A stretch of 64,000 nucleotides of DNA from Kumtagia sp964244725 (GTDB lineage: Bacteria; Pseudomonadota; Alphaproteobacteria; Rhizobiales; Rhizobiaceae). Position numbers and translations under genes: made by a program. Below the pieces are notes generated by a model. The model ran no database searches, had not been told where the DNA came from, and saw only the letters and a list, made by a program, of their open reading frames with translations. The stretch is taken from contig CAXTJQ010000007.1 of assembly GCA_964244725.1 (NCBI GenBank), positions 124,001-188,000 on the forward strand. The letters run 5' to 3'. Positions 42,492 through 52,372 of the stretch are shown here, in pieces (positions within the stretch are counted from its first letter, which is position 1; each line of letters opens with the position of its first letter).

Positions 42492-43805
42492 ATGGCGACC
42501 GAAACTGAAAACGCCGCCAAGAGTTTCTCGCCGACGCCGTATGTGATGGTCGGCTACACGACCATCCTGCTTGCCTTCGGCGTGTTTGGGACATGGGCCG
42601 CGACCGCGCCGCTGGCCAGCGGCGTCGTCGCGCACGGAACGGTCGCCGTGTTCAGCAATCGTAAGGTCATCCAGCACCTCGAAGGCGGGATCGTTGCCGA
42701 AATCGACGTCCAGGAAGGCGATATCGTCGAGGCGGGCGACGTTCTGGTGCGGCTGGACAAGAAGCAGTCCGAGGGCAACCTTATGGTTTTGACCGCGCGC
42801 CTGGGACTGCTGAAGGCGACCGAGGCGCGCCTGCAGGCAGAAAGCATCGATGCCGACTCGGTCGACTTCCCGCCCGAGGTCCTGCCCGCGCCTGGCGCGG
42901 AGGAGCCGCTCTCTATCAAGCTGCAGCGCACCCTCTTCCGCGACCGGAAGGCGACCAAGGACGGGCAGGTCAGCATTCTCAACGCACGCATCTCGCAACT
43001 CGAACAGGTGGTCGGCGGGCTGGATTCGCAGCGCAAGTCGCTGTCCGACCAGCGCGATTCGATGGCGGAGCAAATCAAGCGCATGCAGGAGGGCGAGAAG
43101 AGCGGCTACGTCTCCGTCAACCAGGTGGCGCAGCTGATGCGCGCGCAGATGGACCTCGAAGGCAACCTCGGACGCGTCCTTGCCGATTCCGCCAAGGCCG
43201 GCCAGACGATCGCGGAAACCAAGCTGCAGATTTTGCAGCTGGCGCAGGAATTCGTCGAGCGCGCGAGCACCGAACTGCGCGACATTCGCGACCAGGTGAG
43301 CGAGATCGGCGAGCGCGCCAAGCAGGCGCAGGACGTCGTGGAGCGCAGCGTCATCCGGGCGCCGGTCCGCGGCATGGTGCAGGACATCAAGGTCCATACG
43401 CGTTCGGGAGTGGTGCGACCGGCCGAGCCGATCATGGAGATCATTCCGCTGGACGACGATTTGATCGTCAACGCACATGTGCGGCCGCTCGACATCGACA
43501 ACGTGGCCGTCGGCGGGCCCGCCGAGGTTCGCTTCCCCGCGTTCGCGAGCCGCGCCACGCCGGTGGTGTTCGGCACCGTGCAGGTGCTGTCGCAGGATGT
43601 CATCCAGCCCGACAATCCGCAAATCGAGCCCTACTACATCGCCCGCGTCAGCGTCAGCGACAAGGACATCCCCGACATGATGCGTGGCAGGCTGGTGCCC
43701 GGCATGCCCTCGGAAGTCATCATCGCCAGCGGCGAGCGGACACTTTTCGACTATATCGTCAAGCCGTTGAAGGACGCGATGTCGAAGGGTCTGCTGGAGA
43801 AGTAG
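42492..43805 (+). CDS. Type I secretion membrane fusion protein (PrtE/HlyD family)
   Basis: This 437-residue adaptor has an N-terminal anchor (about 20-42, VMVGYTTILLAFGVFGTWAA), a lipoyl half (NRKVIQHLEGGIVAEIDVQEGDIV), a long coiled-coil hairpin (about 110-290) and the HlyD signature ERSVIRAPVRGMVQDI with the C-terminal beta-barrel. NRKVIQHLEGGIV is characteristic of the PrtE/LapC type. It follows the ABC exporter gene by 68 bases, and the two form the inner-membrane part of a type I secretion system that must borrow an outer-membrane channel from elsewhere. Confidence 0.93.
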   Translation: MATETENAAKSFSPTPYVMVGYTTILLAFGVFGTWAATAPLASGVVAHGTVAVFSNRKVIQHLEGGIVAEIDVQEGDIVEAGDVLVRLDKKQSEGNLMVLTARLGLLKATEARLQAESIDADSVDFPPEVLPAPGAEEPLSIKLQRTLFRDRKATKDGQVSILNARISQLEQVVGGLDSQRKSLSDQRDSMAEQIKRMQEGEKSGYVSVNQVAQLMRAQMDLEGNLGRVLADSAKAGQTIAETKLQILQLAQEFVERASTELRDIRDQVSEIGERAKQAQDVVERSVIRAPVRGMVQDIKVHTRSGVVRPAEPIMEIIPLDDDLIVNAHVRPLDIDNVAVGGPAEVRFPAFASRATPVVFGTVQVLSQDVIQPDNPQIEPYYIARVSVSDKDIPDMMRGRLVPGMPSEVIIASGERTLFDYIVKPLKDAMSKGLLEK

Positions 43806-43829
43806 GCGCCGGAGGCGTCGCGTCGCCGC

Positions 43830-44543
43830 TCAAACGCCGCCTCTGGCGATGATTTCGTCGGTGTTGGCGAGAAGCTTGCGGACCGCCGAACGCGCGGCGT
43901 CGGGACGGCGCAGGCGAATCGCGCGCTCGATCGCGTCGTGCAGAGCCTGGACCTTTTGCAGGTCGTCTTCCGCGCGGGTGATGAACACGAACAGGTTTTT
44001 CAGGGCCGATTCGATCAGTACGCCAAGCGGCACCAGCAGGTCGTTGCCCGAAGCGCGAAGAATCGCCAGGTGGAAGCGCGTGTCGGCCTCCGTGCGCTCC
44101 CGCAAGCTTGCGGCCTGCCCCATCTGAACACAGGCGAGGCTGATCTCGGCCATTTGCGTCTCGCTGCGGCGCATCGCGGCGAATGCGGTGGCCTCGGGCT
44201 CGATGATGTGGCGGAATTCCTGAACGGTGCGCAGGAACGCCTCGCGGTCCGGCGAGGCGGCGTACCAGGCGAGAACGTCGCGGTCGAGCAGGTTCCAGCG
44301 CTCCTTCGGCTCGACGCGGCTGCCGATCTTCGGCCGCGAGGCGAGCAGGCTCTTGGCCATCAGCATCTTGATCGCCTCGCGCACCGCCGAGCGGCTGACG
44401 CCGAACGTTTCCGACCACTTGATCTCGTTGGGCAGGATCGTTCCGGGCGGATAGTCGCCACGCACGATCCTGAGGCCGATCTCATGGGCGAGCGACAGGT
44501 GGACGCTGTCGCCGATCGGCCGCTCGAGATCGTCGCGTTTCAC
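43830..44543 (-). CDS. GntR-family regulator, FadR/FCD subgroup
   Basis: The protein has 237 residues from GTG 44543; the open frame continues upstream but overlaps the neighbouring epimerase gene in another frame. The winged HTH spans about 12-80 (PNEIKWSETFGVSRSAVREAIKML) and the FCD domain about 95-230, with acid/His metal ligands in DTRFHLAIL and LHDAIERAI. It lies 19 bases downstream of an NAD-dependent epimerase/dehydrogenase gene in the same direction and likely regulates it. This layout is common for uronate and sugar-acid pathways. Confidence 0.87.
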   Translation of the reverse strand: MKRDDLERPIGDSVHLSLAHEIGLRIVRGDYPPGTILPNEIKWSETFGVSRSAVREAIKMLMAKSLLASRPKIGSRVEPKERWNLLDRDVLAWYAASPDREAFLRTVQEFRHIIEPEATAFAAMRRSETQMAEISLACVQMGQAASLRERTEADTRFHLAILRASGNDLLVPLGVLIESALKNLFVFITRAEDDLQKVQALHDAIERAIRLRRPDAARSAVRKLLANTDEIIARGGV

Positions 44544-44562
44544 CGGAAGCGCGCCGATCCGG

Positions 44563-45465
44563 TCACGGGTGCGCCACCGCGTCTCGCCGCCAGCCGTGCT
44601 CCGGCCTGAAACCGAGCATGTCGCGCGCCTTGCGGTTGGAGAGGAGCGTCTCGAATTCGCCGAGTTCGCCCCGCACTTCGACATTCGGGTAGAAGCGCTG
44701 CAGCAGGTCCCGCGTCGGCAGGCCGGACGAGGTGTCGTCATTGACCGCGTTGAAGACCTGATAGCCGAGACCGTCCTTCTCGACGGCGAGATGGGTGATC
44801 TGGCCGAGATCGCGGGCGTCGACATAGCTCCAGGCGATCCGCTTGCGGAACGCTGGATCGGCCAGCCATTTTGGAACGGCCGCTTCATATTCGTCCGGCT
44901 CGATCACGTTGCCGATGCGCAGCGCGTAGATGTCGGCCCCGTCGCGCTGGGCGAAGGCGCGGGCGGTGTGCTCGTTCACCACCTTGGATAGCGCGTAGCT
45001 GTCCATCGGGTCGACATCGTAGGCCTCGTCGAGCGGGAAATAGTGAGGGTCGCGCGGCTCGTTGGCAAACACTACTCCATACGTGGTCTCGCTCGACGCG
45101 ATCACGATCTTGCGGATGCCGAGCTTCACCGCGGCCTCGATGACATTGTATGTGCCCAGCGCATTGATCCGAAAGACCTCGTTGTCCGGCGCCATCATGA
45201 TGCGCGGGATGGCCGCGAAATGCACCACGGCGTCGAACGGCTGGGGACGCAGCGACGGGTCGAACTCGTGCAGCCCGCTGTAGCTGGTCATGGCGTTGAA
45301 GACCTGGCCGCTGTCGGTGATGTCGGCGATCAGCGTGCGCACCCGCGGATTGTGAAGCGCCTTGGTATCCACGTTGAGGATCGTGTGGCCCTGGTCGAGC
45401 AGATATTGCACGACGTGCCTGCCGGCCTTGCCGCTGCCGCCGGTGAAAAGAATCCGCTTGCCCAT
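44563..45465 (-). CDS. NAD(P)-dependent extended-SDR epimerase/dehydrogenase
   Basis: The protein has 300 residues from ATG 45465, the start directly before the nucleotide motif KRILFTGGSGKAGRHVV. Further marks are DAVVHFAAIPR, a catalytic SSETTYG and YALSKVVNE (Tyr/Lys). The family includes UDP-sugar epimerases and uronate dehydrogenases. The latter have a similar compact size, and a GntR partner points the same way, but the substrate cannot be fixed. An upstream ATG at 45522 would add 19 residues without similarity to the family. Confidence 0.83.
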   Translation of the reverse strand: MGKRILFTGGSGKAGRHVVQYLLDQGHTILNVDTKALHNPRVRTLIADITDSGQVFNAMTSYSGLHEFDPSLRPQPFDAVVHFAAIPRIMMAPDNEVFRINALGTYNVIEAAVKLGIRKIVIASSETTYGVVFANEPRDPHYFPLDEAYDVDPMDSYALSKVVNEHTARAFAQRDGADIYALRIGNVIEPDEYEAAVPKWLADPAFRKRIAWSYVDARDLGQITHLAVEKDGLGYQVFNAVNDDTSSGLPTRDLLQRFYPNVEVRGELGEFETLLSNRKARDMLGFRPEHGWRRDAVAHP

Positions 45466-45602
45466 CCGAAATTCCCCATTTTTGAACGCGCCGCCGCTCC
45501 GGCAGTCGAGGCTCCATATCACAGCCTATGACTATTCGCTTAAGCGGGATGTGTCGACTGCATCCCAAGGTCCGTCGCCGATCGCGCCGGAGCGGCCCGC
45601 GT

Positions 45603-46094
45603 CTATGGCAGGGTGGCGGCAGGCATTGGCGAAGGCGGTCGCGACACCCACGCCGACAGGGTGGCGACCAGCATCGCAAGCTGGGTTTCGTCGATCAGTT
45701 GCGCCGCCTGGTCGGGCGAAAGCCAGGCGCGCCGGCGGCGCGCCGATTCCTTCCATTCGGGCAGCTCGCGGGCGACTTCAAGCAGATAGACCTTGACCTG
45801 GACCCGGACGAACTGCCTCGAAAGGCGTTTCCAGTAGGAATACTCGCCGAGTGGATCGCGAAGGATGGAGCCAGCGACGCCCGCCTCCTCGCCAGCTTCG
45901 ATCATGGCGGCCCGCTTGCCGCTCCTGCCCTTCATCGGCCAGCCTTTGGGAACGATGAAGCGCCGCGTCGCGCCAGAGGTGACCAGAAGCACTTCGACGC
46001 CGCCGTCGGCTGCATGGCGAAAGGGGACTGCGGCCACCTGGCGAATGACCTCGCCCCTGCGCGCGCGCCTGACAATCTTCTTTTCCTTGAGCAC
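45603..46094 (-). CDS. NUDIX hydrolase
   Basis: The protein has 163 residues from GTG 46094; the frame is open further upstream to ATG 46181, but the sequence there is not family-like. The NUDIX helix is GWPMKGRSGKRAAMIEAGEE followed by AGVAG, which keeps the catalytic E-x-x-E-E of the motif. PKGWPMKG is the form usual in the alphaproteobacterial branch related to diphosphoinositol-phosphate phosphohydrolases. It probably removes nucleoside-diphosphate derivatives. It is monocistronic and divergent from the oxidoreductase gene. Confidence 0.82.
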   Translation of the reverse strand: MLKEKKIVRRARRGEVIRQVAAVPFRHAADGGVEVLLVTSGATRRFIVPKGWPMKGRSGKRAAMIEAGEEAGVAGSILRDPLGEYSYWKRLSRQFVRVQVKVYLLEVARELPEWKESARRRRAWLSPDQAAQLIDETQLAMLVATLSAWVSRPPSPMPAATLP

Positions 46095-46424
46095 GCTGCG
46101 TCCCAGGCACGTTCCGAATCGACTCCATCGCCTCGGCGTGGCCGACCCAAGGGCGATCTCATAGCAGAACGCGGTATGCAATGTCTTTGGTTAGTCGGCA
46201 AACTCCTACGAAGGGCGGCCATCGGTGCGATCGGCATGGCTTGTCCCGCGCGGTGCGAGGGGTCATGGCATCCGGACGGCTGTGCGCGCCACCGAACAGC
46301 GGGAACAGGAGCGGCATCGAACGAACGCCGATTTTCATCGCCCGCGTTGCCCCGTCGCGACGCTGTGCTATGAGCAATCGGGCAAATCAAGTCCGGAATC
46401 CGGACGCGGGCGGGGAGGAAATCG
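46095..46424. other. Intergenic region between NUDIX and MocA-family genes
   Basis: These 330 bases hold the divergent promoters of the two genes. I see no convincing small gene: the open frames present have arginine-rich, composition-driven translations and no ribosome site. GGGGAGGAAATCG just before 46425 is the ribosome site of the oxidoreductase. No strong hairpin or repeat was recognised. Confidence 0.4.
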
Positions 46425-47411
46425 ATGTTTCGCTGGGGTGTTCTATCGACGGCCAAGATCGGCCGAGAACAGGTGTTGCCGGCCATCGTCGAGGCCGACA
46501 ACGGGGTGCTGGCGGCCGTCGCCAGCCGCGACGAAACCAAAGCCCGTGCGTTGGCGGATCGTTTGGGGGCGACGCACGCCTTCGGATCCTACGAGGCGCT
46601 GCTCGCCTCCGAAACGGTCGACGGCGTCTATATTCCGCTGCCGACCTCGCAGCATGTCGAGTGGGCAGTCAAGGCCGCGGACGCCGGCAAGCATGTGCTG
46701 GTCGAAAAGCCGCTGGCGCTGAAGGCCCACGACATCGCCGAGGTGATCGCCGCGCGCGACCGCAATCACGTGCTGATCTGCGAGGCCTTCATGGTCGTCT
46801 ACCACCCGCAATGGATCAAGGTGCGCGACCTCGTGGCCAGCGGCGCGATCGGCCGGCTGCGGCATGTGCAGGGCGCCTTCTCCTATTTCAACGTCGATCC
46901 CAGCAACATGCGCAACCAGATCTCGCTCGGCGGCGGCGCGCTGCCCGACATCGGCGTCTATCCCACCGTCTCGACGCGCTTCGTCACCGGCAAGGAGCCC
47001 GTGCGTGTCAGCGCCACGGTCGAGCGCGACGAGACGTTCGGCACCGACATCTATTCCTCGACGCGGGCCGATTTCGGCGATTTCGAACTGTCGTTCTACC
47101 TCTCGACGCAGATGGCCGCGCGACAGCTCATGGTGTTTCACGGCGAGACCGGCTTCATCGAGGTGCATGCCGGCTTCAACGCCGGCCTCTACGACCATCA
47201 CCGCATCGAACTCCACAATCAGGACCACACCGAGGCGACCGTGTTCCGCTTTCCCGGCGTAAACCAGTACCGCCTCCAGGCGGAAGCCTTCGCGCGGGCG
47301 GCGCAAGGCGGCGGAGACCGCGTCTTCACGCTGGAGGATTCCGTCAAGAACCAGAAGGTCATCGACGCGATCTTCAGGGCTGGCGACACTGATGGGTGGG
47401 AAGCGGTCTGA
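46425..47411 (+). CDS. Gfo/Idh/MocA-family oxidoreductase
   Basis: This 328-residue enzyme has an N-terminal Rossmann domain (FRWGVLSTAKIGREQVLPAI and AVASRDETKARALADRL), the EKP motif VEKPLALKA at about 94 that places the catalytic Lys, and a C-terminal dimer domain (about 125-328) including GGGALPDIGVYP with the His-less Tyr variant. Members oxidise or reduce sugars, inositols and their derivatives with NAD(P). ATG follows GGGGAGGAAATCG. It is monocistronic, ends before the dnaK promoter, and may complement the sugar clusters at 28942-45465. Confidence 0.9.
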   Translation: MFRWGVLSTAKIGREQVLPAIVEADNGVLAAVASRDETKARALADRLGATHAFGSYEALLASETVDGVYIPLPTSQHVEWAVKAADAGKHVLVEKPLALKAHDIAEVIAARDRNHVLICEAFMVVYHPQWIKVRDLVASGAIGRLRHVQGAFSYFNVDPSNMRNQISLGGGALPDIGVYPTVSTRFVTGKEPVRVSATVERDETFGTDIYSSTRADFGDFELSFYLSTQMAARQLMVFHGETGFIEVHAGFNAGLYDHHRIELHNQDHTEATVFRFPGVNQYRLQAEAFARAAQGGGDRVFTLEDSVKNQKVIDAIFRAGDTDGWEAV

Positions 47412-47491
47412 CGCGGAGACGGGGTTGGCGAACAACGGGCGCGGGACGGTCGCTTTTCATCTATTGTCCCGGTGAAGTGGGTAGTGTGCTG

Positions 47492-47523
47492 CTTGCGCGC
47501 CCAAAAGCCCTTTCTTATATACG
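47492..47523 (+). promoter_or_regulatory. Heat-shock (sigma-32 type) promoter of dnaK
   Basis: CTTG (47492-47495) is followed after 18 bases by CTTATATACG (47514-47523). This matches the alphaproteobacterial RpoH promoter layout, -35 CTTG and -10 CYTATNTNNG. It leaves an untranslated leader of about 115 bases before the dnaK ATG. Confidence 0.75.
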
Positions 47524-47643
47524 CGCCACAACCGCCGGGCCTGCTGCGATCGCAATCCGACCCGGCAAATTTCTTGAACAAACAGGGGCTGCCGACGGAA
47601 TGCCGTTTGGGTCCTGGCAGCCTGCTCAGTGGAGAGATCAGAC

Positions 47644-49554
<1,911 letters not shown>

Positions 49555-49573
49555 ACTTTGGAAATGCGACGGC

Positions 49574-49605
49574 CAGAAGCTCGACCTGTGATGGTCGGGC
49601 TTCTG
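49574..49605. terminator. Stable hairpin directly after dnaK
   Basis: CAGAAGCTCGACC (49574-49586) pairs with GGTCGGGCTTCTG (49593-49605): 13 pairs including one G-U, with a six-base loop. There is no T-run after it, so it may lower transcription into dnaJ or protect the dnaK message 3' end rather than stop transcription fully. Confidence 0.55.
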
Positions 49606-49619
49606 ACGTAGAGGGCGGT

Positions 49620-49908
49620 GTGTTCGTGATTTGGGCTCCTGACAATGCGGTCCAGACGGCATTGCAACCGGGAGAAGTCGTTCGTTGGATAGGCATGCCG
49701 ACTTTCACGCCTGAGCGGCATAAACGCCGTTGAGTGGAACGAGCGGGGCAACGGCTATGGGTCGGTAACTTTCCGACGTGAGACGGCTCAAGACGCCGAA
49801 GGTACAAGCGTGACTAAACTAGCATTTGTTGGGGTCCGCAATGTTCGTGATGCTGTTCAGCAGATTGAGAAATTGAGGCTGACTCAATCTAACCGAGTGA
49901 CGCAATGA
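49620..49908 (+). pseudogene. Internally deleted bacterial-PH-domain (bPH2) gene between dnaK and dnaJ
   Basis: Two frames fit one protein family. The first runs from GTG 49620 (ribosome site GAGGG at 49611-49615) to TGA 49731 and reads ...ALQPGEVVRWIGMPTF, the start of bacterial PH-domain membrane proteins (PGE-x-x-x-W-x-G-x-P). The second, in another frame, is open from 49693 to TGA 49906. It contains INAVEWNERGNGYGSVTF and KLAFVGVRNVRDAVQQIEKL, the C-terminal strand and helix of the same domain. The membrane helices and the middle of the domain are missing, so a deletion of about 100 codons with a frame change near 49700-49730 is likely. The second frame still overlaps the dnaJ ATG as ATGA. 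Confidence 0.55.
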
Positions 49909-51038
49909 AAGCTGATTTCTACGAAATGCTCGGCGTCGCCAAGACGGCGGACGAGAAGGAACTGAAGGTGGCTTATCGCAAGCTCGCCATGCAGCACCAC
50001 CCCGACCGCAATCCGGGCGACGCCGCCAGCGAACGCAAGTTCAAGGAAATCGGAGAGGCCTACGACATCCTCAAGGATCCGCAGAAGCGCGCGGCCTACG
50101 ACCGTTTCGGCCATGCGGCGTTCGAACATGGCCAGGGTGCGCAGCAGGCGGGCGGATTTGCCGCCGGCGGGTTCACGGACATCTTCGAGGACATCTTCGG
50201 CGAGATGATGGGCGGCGGGCGGCAGCGCCGATCGTCGGGCGGGCGCGAACGTGGCGCCGATCTGCGCTACAACATGGAAATCCTGCTCGAGGAGGCGTTC
50301 GCAGGCAAGACCGCGCAAATCCGCGTGCCGACGTCCATCGTCTGCACCGAGTGCTCGGGCTCCGGCGCCAGACCCGGAACGCAGCCGGTGACCTGTTCGA
50401 TGTGTTCCGGGTCTGGCCGCGTGCGCGCCGCTCAGGGCTTCTTCTCGATCGAGCGCACCTGCCCGCAATGCCAGGGCAGGGGCCAGACAATCAAGGACCC
50501 CTGCCCGAAATGCGCGGGCCAGGGCCGCGTGACCGAGGAGCGCTCGCTTTCGGTGAACATCCCGGCCGGCATTGAGGACGGCACCCGCATCCGGCTCGCC
50601 AACGAGGGCGAGGCCGGGTCGCGCGGCGGGCCGCAAGGCGACCTCTATATCTTCCTGTCGGTCAAGCCGCATGAGTTCTTCCAGCGCGACGGCGCCGACC
50701 TCTATTGCAAGGTGCCGATCTCGATGATCATTGCGGCGCTCGGCGGATCCTTCGAGGTGGCGACGCTCGACGGCTCGCAGACGCGCGTCAAGGTTCCGGA
50801 GGGAACGCAGAACGGCAGGCAGTTCCGACTCAAGGGCAAGGGCATGCCGGTGCTGCGGCAGCCGACGCTCGGCGATCTCTATATCCAGACAGCGGTCGAG
50901 ACCCCGCAGAATTTGAGCCGCAAGCAACGCGAGTTGCTGGAGGAGTTCGAAAAGCTCTCCTCGAAGGAAAATTCGCCGCAATCGAGCGGCTTCTTTTCGC
51001 GGATGAAGGATTTCTTCGAATCCTTCGGGGAAACATGA
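49905..51038 (+). CDS. dnaJ: Co-chaperone DnaJ (Hsp40)
   Basis: This 377-residue protein has a J domain with HPD at 32-34, a Gly/Phe-rich stretch (about 75-110), a zinc domain with four CxxCxGxG repeats (CTECSGSG, CSMCSGSG, CPQCQGRG, CPKCAGQG) and two C-terminal substrate-binding domains. It delivers substrates to DnaK and stimulates its ATPase. Its ATG lies within the stop of the PH-domain remnant. It is followed after 86 bases by pmtA, the conserved rhizobial order. Confidence 0.98.
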   Translation: MKADFYEMLGVAKTADEKELKVAYRKLAMQHHPDRNPGDAASERKFKEIGEAYDILKDPQKRAAYDRFGHAAFEHGQGAQQAGGFAAGGFTDIFEDIFGEMMGGGRQRRSSGGRERGADLRYNMEILLEEAFAGKTAQIRVPTSIVCTECSGSGARPGTQPVTCSMCSGSGRVRAAQGFFSIERTCPQCQGRGQTIKDPCPKCAGQGRVTEERSLSVNIPAGIEDGTRIRLANEGEAGSRGGPQGDLYIFLSVKPHEFFQRDGADLYCKVPISMIIAALGGSFEVATLDGSQTRVKVPEGTQNGRQFRLKGKGMPVLRQPTLGDLYIQTAVETPQNLSRKQRELLEEFEKLSSKENSPQSSGFFSRMKDFFESFGET

Positions 51039-51124
51039 CATCCCCCGGACTTTGCCGGTTCGGCGCCCTTGTCTCGCCCGGGCATGATGGTAGTTGTCCT
51101 CGCGGAACGGTCAGGAGCGAAATC

Positions 51125-51733
51125 ATGCGGCGCGGCGCAGGGATACGCAAGGCGATAGCCGATCGTTTCGATGACGAGTTGAAATTCTTCCGCGGCTGGA
51201 TGCACAAGCCGAAATCCGTCGGATCGATCGTCCCGACCAGTTCCGTCACCGCAAGACGCATGGCCTCGATCGTCGATCTTACCTCCGGCCTGCCGGTGCT
51301 GGAAATCGGTCCGGGCACCGGGGTGATCACGCGCGCCCTCCTCTCGCGCGGCGTCCCGGCCGGCAAACTCCATGTCGTCGAATATTCTCACGAGTTCGTC
51401 AGGCATCTGAGACGCCAGTTTCCGGCCGTGAACGTGGTCGAGGGCGACGCGTTCGATCTCGACGCGACGCTCGAACCGGATGCCCCGGCGCTGTTCGATT
51501 GCGTCGTCTCAGGGATCCCCCTCCTGAATTTCCCGGTCGCCAAGCGCGTCGCCTATATCGAGCAGCTGCTCGAGCGAATTCCGGGAGGGCGTCCGGTCAT
51601 CCAACTGACCTACGGTCCGCGCTCGCCGATTCCGCCGGGCCTCGGGACCTATGAGGTGCGCCACTTCGATTTCGTCATCCGCAACATTCCGCCGACGCAG
51701 CTTTGGGTCTATCGTCGCGGCAAGATCAATTAG
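51125..51733 (+). CDS. pmtA: Phospholipid N-methyltransferase PmtA
   Basis: This 202-residue SAM enzyme has motif I PVLEIGPGTGVITRALL, an acidic end of strand 2 (HVVEYS), the post-motif EGDAFDL and the C-terminal IRNIPPTQLWVYRR. It methylates phosphatidylethanolamine stepwise to phosphatidylcholine at the inner membrane. The N-terminal KFFRGWMHKPKSVGSIVPTS is the segment typical of the Rhizobium/Agrobacterium PmtA type. The gene order dnaJ-pmtA-pyrF is conserved in the Rhizobiaceae and Brucella group, which strengthens the call. ATG 51125 is the first start with the conserved N-terminus. Confidence 0.9.
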   Translation: MRRGAGIRKAIADRFDDELKFFRGWMHKPKSVGSIVPTSSVTARRMASIVDLTSGLPVLEIGPGTGVITRALLSRGVPAGKLHVVEYSHEFVRHLRRQFPAVNVVEGDAFDLDATLEPDAPALFDCVVSGIPLLNFPVAKRVAYIEQLLERIPGGRPVIQLTYGPRSPIPPGLGTYEVRHFDFVIRNIPPTQLWVYRRGKIN

Positions 51734-51778
51734 GTCACCCGCGCGGGCCGCCGGAAAGCGCTGGAGAGGAACAGACCC

Positions 51779-52372
51779 CTGCTGACCGCCCGCATCCTGG
51801 TGTTCGCCGGCTCCATCAGGGTCGGCGCATTCAGCGGCAAGACCGCCGACGCCGCCATGAAGGCGCTTGCGCTGCAGGGGGCGGAGGTGACGCGACTATC
51901 CCTTGGCGACTATCCGCTTCCGCTCATGGACCAGGGCCTCGAAGCGGAGAACGGCGTTCCGGACAATGCGGTGAAACTGGCGCGCCAGATCATGGCGCAT
52001 GACGGGCTGCTCATCGCCAGTCCGGAATACAACGCCTCCATCCCGCCGCTCCTGAAGAACGCGATCGATTGGGTCAGCCGCGTCCGCAGGGTCGCGGGGC
52101 GCGCGGTCAAGCCGTTCGGCGGCAAGGCGATCGGTCTCTGTTCCTCGTCCGATGGCGCGTTTGCCGGCGCGCGCGGGCTTTATCATCTGCGCGCGGTGCT
52201 GATGAATTGCGGCGCGGAAATCGTCACGCCGCAATGTTCGGTCGCGCATGCCGCCGGCGCTTTCGACGAAAACGGCGAGTTTGGGGACGAACGCCTGCGC
52301 CACCAGATGGAATCGGTCGCGATCGCGCTGGTGGAGCGGGCCAAGACCCTTTCATTGCGGAGCGACGCATGA
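51779..52372 (+). CDS. NADPH-dependent FMN reductase family protein, probable CTG start
   Basis: This flavodoxin-fold protein of about 197 residues has FMN-binding VFAGSIRVGAFSGKTA at the N-terminus, SPEYNASIPPLLKNAIDW (the hallmark PEYN motif) and CSSSDGAFAGARGLYHL. Between the pmtA stop and GTG 51800 there is no ATG, GTG or TTG in frame. GTG 51800 would cut into the first beta-strand. CTG 51779 lies eight bases after GGAGAGGA and restores the strand (LLTARILVFAGS), so I prefer it. The reaction may be quinone, azo or chromate reduction. Its TGA overlaps pyrF. Confidence 0.85.
   Translation: MLTARILVFAGSIRVGAFSGKTADAAMKALALQGAEVTRLSLGDYPLPLMDQGLEAENGVPDNAVKLARQIMAHDGLLIASPEYNASIPPLLKNAIDWVSRVRRVAGRAVKPFGGKAIGLCSSSDGAFAGARGLYHLRAVLMNCGAEIVTPQCSVAHAAGAFDENGEFGDERLRHQMESVAIALVERAKTLSLRSDA

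Noticed and set aside
45603..46094. Apparently degenerate NUDIX box suggesting a dead enzyme
   Set aside because: The GWPMKGR form with EAGEEAGV is usual in this alphaproteobacterial branch and the catalytic glutamates are kept.
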